From: an uncultured Granulosicoccaceae bacterium
Lineage (GTDB): Bacteria > Pseudomonadota > Gammaproteobacteria > Granulosicoccales > Granulosicoccaceae
NCBI GenBank assembly: GCA_938006335.1
Contig: CALLMF010000020.1
Span: forward strand, 1 to 64,000
Direction: 5' to 3'
DNA: 64,000 nt
The notes beneath the pieces are model-generated. The model was not told the origin of the DNA. It made no database searches and was given only the letters and a program-made list of their open reading frames with translations. This document shows positions 56,644 to 64,000 of this stretch, piece after piece (within the stretch, counting starts at the first letter, position 1; the number at the start of each line of letters is the position of its first letter). Position numbers and translations under genes: made by a program.

Positions 56644-56677
56644 GGCACGCTAATACGCCCTGTCGGCGTAGCGTGCC
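56644..56677 (+). terminator. Long hairpin between rplI and dnaB
   Basis: GGCACGC pairs with GCGTGCC (56644-56650, 56671-56677) and, after a TAA bulge, TACGCC pairs with GGCGTA (56654-56659, 56665-56670) round a five-base loop. Thirteen base pairs, no T-run, ending 12 bases before the dnaB ATG. It may stop or slow transcription from the ribosomal genes, or control dnaB translation. Confidence 0.6.
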
Positions 56678-56689
56678 TGACCCGCTCAC

Positions 56690-58321
56690 ATGAGTGCAGT
56701 ACTGCCGCCCGGCCCACCGGATACCGATGCCGATGAGCCACCGCCGCCATCAGGGCCGGGCCCGGGTGGGCCGCCTCCAGGGCCAGACTATGCGGACGGC
56801 ATGCCAGCCGGAATTGCGCCGGCATTCACGGGCGAAGAATTAGACGACCCCTTCGCGGACATCGGTGGGGTGTCGGCAAGGCCAGTCGCTGCTGCGCGCG
56901 CAGCACCGGTCGAGTTTGGAAGTCACTTCGAGGGACTGCCGGAAATCGCCTCTCGCCTGGCCTCTGCTCGTATGCCGCCACACTCCGAAGAAGCGGAGCA
57001 GGCGGTGCTTGGTGCACTGCTCATCACCACTACCGATGGTTTCGACAAGATCTCCGAGCTTGTCGTCGAGGATGACTTCTACAAGGAAAGTCATCGGATC
57101 ATCTTTCGCGCCATCGGTGCGCTGGTCACCCAGAACAACAATCCGGACATCGTGACGGTTGCGGGTTGGCTGGATGCGCACGGCCTTATCGAAAAGGCCA
57201 ACGGCCTCGCCTACATTGCCACTCTCGCCGAGGTCACCCCCAGCGCCAGCAACGTCAAGGTCTACGCCGAGATCGTGCGTGAGCGCTCGGTGCTGCGCCA
57301 GATGATCACGGTCGCCAACGAAATCGCCGACAGCGCGTTCGATGCCGAGGGCAGAACCAGCAAGGAGCTGCTGGACGAGGCCGAAACCAAGGTGTTTGCG
57401 ATTGCCGATCAGACCGCACGCACCGGTGGTGGATTTCAGGACATCAAGTCGGTATTGAAAGGTGCGGTCGACAGGATCACCTTGTTGTTCGAGTCGGACG
57501 CCGCGATCACCGGGCTGGAAACGGGGTTTACCGATCTGGACGAAAAAACCAGCGGTCTGCAGAAATCGGATCTGGTGATCGTTGCCGGTCGACCGTCCAT
57601 GGGCAAGACGACCTTCGCCATGAACATCGCCGAGCACGCCGCCATGACGGCCGATGCACCGGTTGCCGTCTTCAGCATGGAAATGCCCGCTGAACAGCTC
57701 GCACTGCGCATGATTTCTTCGCTCGGACGCGTGGAGTTGCAAAAGATCCGTACCGGCAATCTCGCCGAGCAGGACTGGCCGCGCATCAATTCCGCGATCT
57801 CGATGCTGGCTCAAAAACGCAGTGTCTACATCGACGACACGCCAGCGCTGACGCCGACGGACCTGCGCGCACGTTCACGCCGACTGGCGCGAGAGCACGG
57901 GCTGAGCCTCATCGTGATCGACTACCTGCAACTGATGCAGTTGTCCAACTCCAAGGAAAACCGTGCGACCGAGATATCGGAGATTTCCCGGTCGCTCAAG
58001 GCGCTTGCCAAGGAGCTGGAAGTGCCGATCATTGCGCTATCTCAGCTCAACCGCTCGCTCGAGCAACGTCCGGACAAGCGTCCCGTCATGTCGGATCTTC
58101 GCGAGTCGGGTGCCATCGAGCAGGATGCGGACGTGATCATGTTCATCTACCGTGACGAGGTCTATAACCCGGACGATGAGACCAATCATGGCAAGGCCGA
58201 GATCCTGATAAGAAAGCAGAGGAACGGGCCCATCGGTTCAGTCGATCTGACCTTCCTCGGCAAGTTCACGCGCTTCGAGAACTACTCGCCCGAAGTGCAG
58301 ATGGGTGGAGACTTCGTGTAA
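56690..58321 (+). CDS. dnaB: Replicative DNA helicase DnaB with Pro-rich N-terminal extension
   Basis: 543 aa, about 70 more than E. coli DnaB. The conserved part starts at MPPHSEEAEQAVLGALL (residue 95), followed by the RecA-like domain: Walker A GRPSMGKTTFAMNIAEHAA, Walker B LSLIVIDYLQLMQ, and SQLNRSLEQRPDKRPVMSDL. The first ~94 residues are Pro/Gly/Asp-rich (EPPPPSGPGPGGPPPG) and low-complexity. No Shine-Dalgarno is seen at 56690 or at the internal ATG 56972, which would give a standard-size protein, so the extension is open but unproven. It unwinds DNA at the fork. Confidence 0.95.
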   Translation: MSAVLPPGPPDTDADEPPPPSGPGPGGPPPGPDYADGMPAGIAPAFTGEELDDPFADIGGVSARPVAAARAAPVEFGSHFEGLPEIASRLASARMPPHSEEAEQAVLGALLITTTDGFDKISELVVEDDFYKESHRIIFRAIGALVTQNNNPDIVTVAGWLDAHGLIEKANGLAYIATLAEVTPSASNVKVYAEIVRERSVLRQMITVANEIADSAFDAEGRTSKELLDEAETKVFAIADQTARTGGGFQDIKSVLKGAVDRITLLFESDAAITGLETGFTDLDEKTSGLQKSDLVIVAGRPSMGKTTFAMNIAEHAAMTADAPVAVFSMEMPAEQLALRMISSLGRVELQKIRTGNLAEQDWPRINSAISMLAQKRSVYIDDTPALTPTDLRARSRRLAREHGLSLIVIDYLQLMQLSNSKENRATEISEISRSLKALAKELEVPIIALSQLNRSLEQRPDKRPVMSDLRESGAIEQDADVIMFIYRDEVYNPDDETNHGKAEILIRKQRNGPIGSVDLTFLGKFTRFENYSPEVQMGGDFV

Positions 58322-59382
58322 TGCCCGGCCGGGCCCGTGCGCTGGACGTCGCAATCGATCGCAAGGCGCTGCAGCACAACCTCGAGCAGGTAAAACGCCT
58401 GGCGCCCGACGCTCGCGTGTTTGCCATCGTCAAGGCCGACGCCTACGGTCATGGGGCCGTTGAGGTCGCTCGCACGCTGGATGCGGCGGACGGGTTTGGC
58501 GTGGTGACGACCGGGGAAGCGCGCGTATTGCGAGACGATGGTGAGCGTCGCCCGATACTGGTCATGCAGGGACCGCGCGACGCGGATGATGCGACGCTCT
58601 GCCGCATTCTGGACTGCTGGCCTGCGATTCATGAGCCCGTGCAAGCCGACTGGCTGGCTGACAGCGCAATGCCACCGGCCGCATGGCTGAAGGTGGATAC
58701 TGGTATGGGACGCCTTGGCGTATCGATGGAGCAGGTCGAGCCCTTGATGGCACGTTCTGATATCGATTGGCTCGGGGCGATGAGTCATCTGGGCTGCGCG
58801 GATACGCCGTCCCACCCTTTGACGAGCGAACAATATCGCCGCTTGTGCTCGCTACCGGTGCCCGATGGTGCGTTTCGCAGTCTTGCAAACTCGGCGGCCG
58901 TGATGACCGGTGTAGGGGCCCAGCTGGACTGGGTACGACCGGGCTTGATGCTGTACGGCTGCAATCCACTGGAAGGTGGCCAGCTGCCGGATGGCGTCGA
59001 GTTGGTGCCCGCGATGACGGTGACCGCGCCGCTGATCGCCATCAAGCAGTATCCCGCCGGTGCCGGTATTGGCTACGGCCACGCATGGACGACACCTGAG
59101 CCGATGCCCGTGGGTTACGTTGCGGCAGGTTACGCCGACGGTGTGCCCCGCGTGCTCGACGGCTCGGCAGATGTGATGCTCGCCGGGCATCGCTGTCCGA
59201 TTGTCGGGCGCGTGTCCATGGACTCGATAGCGATAGACCTGCGTGCTGTGCCTCAGGCGTCGCTGGGTGACCGGGTGACGCTATGGGGGCAGGGGCAGCC
59301 CGTGGAGCGCCTGGCAGCCTCGGCCGGGACCATAGCCTACGAACTCCTGACATCGGTCAGAGGGCACGTCCGGCACGATTGA
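58321..59382 (+). CDS. alr: Alanine racemase
   Basis: 353 aa, ATG sharing its A with the dnaB TAA stop. PLP lysine in FAIVKADAYGHGAVEVA; the C-terminal catalytic Tyr region GAGIGYGHAW and the substrate motif GRVSMDSIAIDL are present. Makes D-alanine for peptidoglycan. The dnaB-alr order is conserved. Confidence 0.97.
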   Translation: MPGRARALDVAIDRKALQHNLEQVKRLAPDARVFAIVKADAYGHGAVEVARTLDAADGFGVVTTGEARVLRDDGERRPILVMQGPRDADDATLCRILDCWPAIHEPVQADWLADSAMPPAAWLKVDTGMGRLGVSMEQVEPLMARSDIDWLGAMSHLGCADTPSHPLTSEQYRRLCSLPVPDGAFRSLANSAAVMTGVGAQLDWVRPGLMLYGCNPLEGGQLPDGVELVPAMTVTAPLIAIKQYPAGAGIGYGHAWTTPEPMPVGYVAAGYADGVPRVLDGSADVMLAGHRCPIVGRVSMDSIAIDLRAVPQASLGDRVTLWGQGQPVERLAASAGTIAYELLTSVRGHVRHD

Positions 59383-59595
59383 CGGACCCGAAAGCCTGAT
59401 CGAATCGATCTCTCGCAGCGTTGTAATTGTCAACAATTTGTATCAGTTCACAATCAAGCCTATAAACGCTGTTCGAGGCCTGTAAATCCTACGGTGTGCC
59501 GGTGGCCGTGCCGACACACGTCAATACTAAACGGTAGGATTCGCGCCCCCGCGAGCGCCGGTAGCGGTCACTATACGGGCAGCACGAGCCCTGGT

Positions 59596-59919
59596 TCAGC
59601 GTTCGAGGTATTGCAACTTGTCTGGTTTGTCTTCCCAATCCTTGGCATCCGGCGGGCCGTCTTTTTGTACGGTAATCACAGGCCAGATGGCCGACAGTTC
59701 AGCATTAAGTGCCAGGAACTGTTCGTCCTCGGGTTTCAGATCTTCCTCGGCAACGATGGCGTTGATCGGGCATTCGGGTTCGCACAAGGAGCAGTCAATG
59801 CATTCTTCAGGGTCGATAACCAGAAAATTGGGACCCTCATGGAAGCAATCTACAGGGCACACCTCGACGCAATCGGTGTATTTGCATTTGATGCAATTTT
59901 CAGTCACCACAAAGGTCAT
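59596..59919 (-). CDS. fdxA: 7Fe ferredoxin FdxA
   Basis: 107 aa from the ATG at 59919. N-terminal [18 protein letters not shown] supplies the 3Fe-4S/4Fe-4S ligands and [16 protein letters not shown] the second cluster, followed by the long C-terminal segment of Azotobacter FdI-type ferredoxins. Cytoplasmic electron carrier. It is convergent with alr (213-base gap, AT-rich, with the small dyad ATTGTCAACAAT) and divergent from galU. Confidence 0.97.
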   Translation of the reverse strand: MTFVVTENCIKCKYTDCVEVCPVDCFHEGPNFLVIDPEECIDCSLCEPECPINAIVAEEDLKPEDEQFLALNAELSAIWPVITVQKDGPPDAKDWEDKPDKLQYLER

Positions 59920-60041
59920 GGCAGGGTCAGTCTCGAGTGATTGGGCTGAGGCCGCTAGCGTAGCAAATAACCACGACCTCGCCGTCAACACGAGTCAACA
60001 GATAACCGACGCGGCGCACGATCCGCACAGCGCGTAATACG

Positions 60042-60953
60042 ATGATGAAACCGATCAAGAAGGCCGTTTTCCCCGTTGCCGGTATGGGCACGCGATTCTT
60101 GCCCGCGACCAAGGCCAATCCCAAGGAAATGCTGCCGGTGGTGGACAAGCCGCTGATTCAGTATGCGGCCAACGAAGCGGTTGCTGCTGGTGTCGACACG
60201 CTGATTTTCGTGACCGGACGACACAAGCGTGCCATCGAGGATCACTTTGATGGTGCCTACGAGCTCGAGCGAGAGCTCGAGGCCAAGGGCAAGCAGAAGA
60301 TGCTGGAGGTGCTCAAGGGGATTCTGCCTGACCACGTCAAATGCGTATTCATCCGCCAGTCAGAAGCGCTCGGGCTCGGCCATGCTGTGCTGTGCGCACG
60401 GCCGGTCGTCAACGATGAGCCGTTTGCGGTGATTCTGGCTGACGATCTGATCAACTTTGCCGAGAAGCCGTGTTTGTCGCAGATGGTTGATGTGTATCGA
60501 TATCAGCACTGTTCCGTACTCGGCACAGAAATCGTACCCATGGACGAGGTCAGTGCTTACGGTGTTGTTGCAGGCTCCGAAGTGCGCCCCGGCCTGATGG
60601 AAGTGTCCGGTATCGTTGAAAAACCGAAGAAGGAAGATGCGCCGAGCAACTGTGCCGTGGTCGGACGCTACATCCTTACGCCGCGCATATTCGATCTGCT
60701 CGAGAGCACACCTCGGGGTGCTGGCAACGAGTACCAGCTGACTGACGCGATCGCAGCGCTCTTGAAGGAAGAGCGTGTGCTGTCATACAACTTTGAAGGA
60801 CGTCGCTTCGATTGCGGTAGCAAGCTCGGCTACTTGAAGGCGCAGGTCGAGTTTGCGCTGGAGCATGAAGAGGTCGGGGCGGATTTCAGCGACTTTCTGG
60901 AAGAGCTCGCTGAGCGGCGTGAAAAGGTTGTTCCGTTGAAGAAGAACGCCTGA
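60042..60953 (+). CDS. galU: UTP-glucose-1-phosphate uridylyltransferase
   Basis: 303 aa. Makes UDP-glucose for LPS, capsule and galactose use. The nucleotide loop [42 protein letters not shown] and [14 protein letters not shown] are all present, with the catalytic Lys in EKPKKE. A second ATG at 60045 is equally possible as a start. Confidence 0.97.
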   Translation: MMKPIKKAVFPVAGMGTRFLPATKANPKEMLPVVDKPLIQYAANEAVAAGVDTLIFVTGRHKRAIEDHFDGAYELERELEAKGKQKMLEVLKGILPDHVKCVFIRQSEALGLGHAVLCARPVVNDEPFAVILADDLINFAEKPCLSQMVDVYRYQHCSVLGTEIVPMDEVSAYGVVAGSEVRPGLMEVSGIVEKPKKEDAPSNCAVVGRYILTPRIFDLLESTPRGAGNEYQLTDAIAALLKEERVLSYNFEGRRFDCGSKLGYLKAQVEFALEHEEVGADFSDFLEELAERREKVVPLKKNA

Positions 60954-61056
60954 TAACACTACCCCTGACGTGTGTGCTGCGGCCGCCTCGGCCGCCGGTC
61001 AATAAGTCAGGACAACTCCGCGACGACAGCCGCTCGTAAAGTGCAGGCATACTCCC

Positions 61057-62229
61057 GTGATGAATTCAGGGAGCCACCCACGACGTCGCGTCGAGTATTC
61101 GATTTTCGGCGTGTTCTTCATCGAGTCGGTGGCTCTCGGCTTGTGGATCCCACGCATTCCCGATATCAAGCAAGCGCTTGGCCTCAGTGATTCCGCGCTT
61201 GGCCTTGCCTTGCTGTGCATGCCGATAGGCACGCTACTTGGGCTGGCACTCGCCGGGCGTGTCATCGATCGTCTCGGTCTGCGAAACACCTGTCGTGTAT
61301 TCCTGCCGGTGTGGTCGCTCTTGTTCATCATCCCCGCCGTCGCGACCGAGTTCGCGATGCTCGGCGCCGGTCTGGCGCTCGCAGGATTTGCCGTCGGCAT
61401 GGTCGAGACGGCGATGAACACCGAAGCGGCTCGTCAGGAGACCGTGGGGGGGCGACGGCTCATGTCTCGCTGCCATGGTTTCTGGAGCCTGGGCTCGATG
61501 TCTGGTGCATTGCTAGGAGGTGCACTCGGAGAGGCGGGGGTATCGACCGGTGCGCAAACGCTGCTACTGATGCCGCTGGTTGCGGCTGCTGGTGTGTTGA
61601 TCGCGACGTACCTGCCGGTGGTGGAAGCCGACGCCGGCCACGCTGACGAGGCTCAATCGTCCACGCTGTTTCGGTTGCCGACGGTCGCCATGTTGCCGCT
61701 GTGCGCAATGCCGTTGGGGGTGATGATGGTGGAGGGTGCCTTCATCGACTGGTCAGCGGTGTTCGCGCGGGAGATCTTGGCGGCAAGCCCGCTCGTAGTG
61801 GGGATCATCTACGCGGCTTTTGCATCGGTCATGGCTGTGACTCGCCTGTCGGGTGATTACCTCGGCGATCGCTTTGGCGATGTGATGTTGGCCCGCGTCT
61901 CCACGGTCACCGCCATCGTCGGTATTGCAGGCTTTGCCCTCGCACCCAATGTACCTATCGCGTTTCTGGCTGCGGCCTTCGCCGGCGCCGGGGTCGCGGT
62001 CGTTTTCCCTTTGGCGGTGTCCGCTGCGGCACGGCGCACTGTGCCGGGACGCACATCAGCGGACAACGTCGCCGCACTCAACATGATCAGCTTCAGTGCC
62101 TTCTTTTTCGCACCGCCGATCATCGGCTTCTTGTCTGACGCCACGTCACTGCGTATCGCCCTGTTGGCACTGGTGCCGGGTGCGGTGTTGAGTTTTTACC
62201 TGGTTCGCGAACTCACGCCTCACAAGTAG
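61057..62229 (+). CDS. MFS transporter, YbjJ-like
   Basis: 390 aa, twelve predicted helices. WIPRIPDIKQALGLSDSALG and the loop after helix 2 (LAGRVIDRLGLRNTCRVF) form the MFS signature; the C-half repeats it in GDYLGDRFGDVMLARVSTV. Similar to the YbjJ/FucP-side group of sugar or drug permeases. Substrate unknown. It stops seven bases before the convergent LemA-like gene. Confidence 0.88.
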   Translation: MMNSGSHPRRRVEYSIFGVFFIESVALGLWIPRIPDIKQALGLSDSALGLALLCMPIGTLLGLALAGRVIDRLGLRNTCRVFLPVWSLLFIIPAVATEFAMLGAGLALAGFAVGMVETAMNTEAARQETVGGRRLMSRCHGFWSLGSMSGALLGGALGEAGVSTGAQTLLLMPLVAAAGVLIATYLPVVEADAGHADEAQSSTLFRLPTVAMLPLCAMPLGVMMVEGAFIDWSAVFAREILAASPLVVGIIYAAFASVMAVTRLSGDYLGDRFGDVMLARVSTVTAIVGIAGFALAPNVPIAFLAAAFAGAGVAVVFPLAVSAAARRTVPGRTSADNVAALNMISFSAFFFAPPIIGFLSDATSLRIALLALVPGAVLSFYLVRELTPHK

Positions 62230-62235
62230 ACACCG

Positions 62236-62796
62236 TCAGTTGACCGTGGGATCGAGGGTCGCCTTTGGCTTGCGTTCGCTGTAGAGAAAGCGATGCCACC
62301 ACACCCCTGGTGCGGTGCGTAGTTCTGCGTTATACCGCCGCGCGATCTCGGTGTAGTCGCTGCGTGCGCGAGACAGGCGGTGCTCGAGATCGTGAAGTTG
62401 CCGGGTGAGTGTCTGCACGTGCGCAGTCGCTGCCAGCACGGGGTCGGCAACGATGATGTCGGTCGCCCGGGCCAGCGCTGCTCCAAGTGCTGACTGCTGC
62501 AACTGGTACAGACGAAACGCGTCCGTGTTGTTCAACATCGCGGGGCTGATCGTGAACACGTCCACGCGCGCACTTGCGTCGGCAAGGGCGATACGTGCGG
62601 TCTGTTCTCCCGTCGGCAGCTGATCGAGCAGCGCTGGGACCAGGTCCGCCCGTTGCTGGAATGCTGTCTGTAGTTCGGCCCAGGCGGCGCTTACTGATTC
62701 ATCGTAGGTCGGGATATTGCTGATGCCGCAGCCGCAGCCGCTGACAACGACCAACACCAGCACACAGGCGCTACGGGATATTCGCCACGGCGCCAT
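62236..62796 (-). CDS. LemA-like lipoprotein
   Basis: 186 aa from the ATG at 62796 (an ATG at 62832 is possible). Signal with lipobox VVVSGC, so lipid-anchored. The mature helices resemble LemA: TYDESVSAAWAELQTAFQQR with ADLVPALLDQL, and DYTEIARRYNAELRTAPGVW near the end. LemA folds are long helical bundles of unclear role. Some positions differ (Asn-Leu replaced by Ala-Leu), so the match is moderate. Confidence 0.65.
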   Translation of the reverse strand: MAPWRISRSACVLVLVVVSGCGCGISNIPTYDESVSAAWAELQTAFQQRADLVPALLDQLPTGEQTARIALADASARVDVFTISPAMLNNTDAFRLYQLQQSALGAALARATDIIVADPVLAATAHVQTLTRQLHDLEHRLSRARSDYTEIARRYNAELRTAPGVWWHRFLYSERKPKATLDPTVN

Positions 62797-62927
62797 CGCG
62801 ATGATTTTGCTTGACGGGTAGCGCGCGTGCATTACCGGAATTCTCAATCGGCACACCTGCTTGCCAGCCTCGACTCGTCGCGGACTATAGCAGGGTAAAA
62901 TCGGGTATCTCCCGGGCGTTGTCAGTC

Positions 62928-64000
62928 ATGTTGAGTTTTGCCGATGTCGCCTGTCGTCGAGATGGCGGCGTGCTTTTCGAAAATGCGAGTTTCGTTGTTC
63001 AACGAGGCCAGAAGGTCGGACTGACCGGTGCAAACGGCACGGGCAAGTCCAGCTTGTTCAGCATGATTCGCGGTGCACTGGAAGCCGATTCCGGAGTGAT
63101 CAGCCTGCAGAACCATGTGGATATCACGCACGTGGCGCAGGAAACCCCCGCCACGGACGCCACCGCGCTCGACTACGTGCTCGACGGTGACACGGGCATG
63201 CGGACCCTGCAGGAGAGTATCGCCGCCTCCGAAGCGGCGGGCGATGGACAACGTCACGCGGAACTGCTCACGCGCTTCGAAGAACTGGATGGTTGGTCTG
63301 CGGCCGCGCGTGCCGGCGCCTTGCTCGAAGGGCTGGGGTTTCCCACGGCCGTGCACCAGTCGGCGGTGAGTGATTTTTCGGGCGGATGGCGCATGCGCTT
63401 GAACCTGGCGCAGGCCTTGATGAGTCCCGCTGAACTGCTGCTACTGGATGAGCCTACCAATCACCTCGATCTCGATGCCGTGCTGTGGCTCGAGCAATGG
63501 TTGTTGCGACGCACAGATAGTCTGGTTGTGGTGTCTCACGATCGTGAGTTCCTCGACTCGGTGACATCACACACCCTGCACATCGAGGCGGGCAAGGTCA
63601 CCCTGGTCACCGGAAACTACAGTGCATTCGAACGTTGGCGCGCCGCTCGCCGAGCGAGCGATCAGGCCATCCACGAGAAAACCGAACGACGCCGTCGAGA
63701 GCTCGAAGCGTTTGTTACACGGTTTCGTGCAAAGGCTACCAAGGCGAAACAGGCGCAAAGCCGCATCAAGATGCTTGAGCGCCTGGAGACTACTGCCGCG
63801 GTGCGCGCGGATAGCCAGTTCCAGTTTCGATTCAGGAACCCGGAAAAGTTGCCCAGCCCACTCGTGTCCCTTGATGGGGTCACACTTGGCTATGGGGGAA
63901 CGCCCGTGCTCAACAAGGTGCGTTTTGCCATAGACAGTGGTGAGCGTATTGGTTTGCTGGGCGTCAACGGTGCAGGCAAGTCGACGCTGGTCAAAGCGCT
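62928..64000 (+). CDS. yheS: ABC-F ATPase, YheS-type, partial (3' end beyond right edge)
   Basis: 357 codons visible from the ATG at 62928. First ATPase domain: Walker A GANGTGKSSLF, signature VSDFSGGWRMRLNLAQALM, Walker B LLLLDEPTNHLDLDAVLWLE, and VVSHDREFL. The linker ATKAKQAQSRIKMLERLE and the second Walker A GVNGAGKST follow. No membrane domain; ABC-F proteins work on the ribosome E site. The N-terminus and the FRAKATKAKQAQSRIKMLER linker match YheS rather than Uup. The second signature and Walker B are cut off. Confidence 0.92.
   Translation, partial: MLSFADVACRRDGGVLFENASFVVQRGQKVGLTGANGTGKSSLFSMIRGALEADSGVISLQNHVDITHVAQETPATDATALDYVLDGDTGMRTLQESIAASEAAGDGQRHAELLTRFEELDGWSAAARAGALLEGLGFPTAVHQSAVSDFSGGWRMRLNLAQALMSPAELLLLDEPTNHLDLDAVLWLEQWLLRRTDSLVVVSHDREFLDSVTSHTLHIEAGKVTLVTGNYSAFERWRAARRASDQAIHEKTERRRRELEAFVTRFRAKATKAKQAQSRIKMLERLETTAAVRADSQFQFRFRNPEKLPSPLVSLDGVTLGYGGTPVLNKVRFAIDSGERIGLLGVNGAGKSTLVKA

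Overview
The window reads as a chromosomal segment of a GC-rich gammaproteobacterium. The main evidence is the gene order hfq-hflX-hflK-hflC-DUF2065-hisZ-purA-tRNA-Leu-rnr-rlmB-rpsF-rpsR-DUF2232-rplI-dnaB-alr, the same backbone as in Pseudomonas-type gammaproteobacteria. A GlyGly-CTERM-like surface protein, a tandem CrcB pair and a large Ig-like exoprotein would suit a free-living, perhaps marine, heterotroph. That lifestyle and any finer taxonomy are inference. No rRNA, phage, insertion sequence or CRISPR array was seen. The single tRNA is tRNA-Leu(CAG).

Layout. 1-2496 is the N-terminal part of a large secreted Ig/cadherin-like protein that runs off the left edge. 2877-6052 is an overlapping pair, a cyclic-nucleotide-gated-type patatin lipase and FdhD. 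6225-9435 holds a DUF3047 protein, two CrcB fluoride channels, a heme A synthase and a ComEA-like protein. 9735-21506 is a signalling block: heme oxygenase plus bacteriophytochrome (HWE kinase and receiver) on the plus strand, facing two translationally coupled CheB-CheR-PAS hybrids and a PAS-GGDEF-EAL protein on the minus strand. 21741-25828 carries apt, DUF2959, DUF2288, an MnmC2-like oxidoreductase and ispG. 25974-31243 is the heat-shock block hrcA-grpE-dnaK-dnaJ. 31259-37043 holds a CcmI-like factor, rpe, an NrtS-like membrane protein, a Tat-type serine hydrolase, DUF924, a decayed flavin-nucleotide-binding gene and an EamA transporter. 37065-39687 is an unusual pair: a Ser-Gly repeat protein with a metallopeptidase-like EExGHH motif, and a DcrB/LpqN-like periplasmic protein. 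39821-43522 holds a GNAT acetyltransferase, mce, prpE and a choice-of-anchor-H protein. 43767-59382 is the conserved backbone named above. 59596-64000 holds fdxA, galU, an MFS transporter, a LemA-like lipoprotein and a yheS-type ABC-F gene cut by the right edge.

How the parts work together. BphO makes biliverdin from heme and BphP binds it through an N-terminal Cys, so a red/far-red photosensor can be assembled from one operon. The neighbouring CheB-CheR-PAS proteins and the c-di-GMP enzyme are plausible partners, but nothing in the sequence proves a link. HrcA-GrpE-DnaK-DnaJ form the chaperone machine and its repressor. PrpE and Mce belong to propionate/methylmalonyl-CoA metabolism. The hfq-to-alr block joins RNA chaperoning, membrane protease control, purine and histidine synthesis, RNA decay, ribosome assembly, replication and cell-wall D-alanine.

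Best candidates for undescribed biology are (1) the Ser-Gly repeat EExGHH protein with its overlapping DcrB-like partner, and (2) the phytochrome block with kinase-less CheB-CheR hybrids. All functions are read from motifs by eye; no database search was run.
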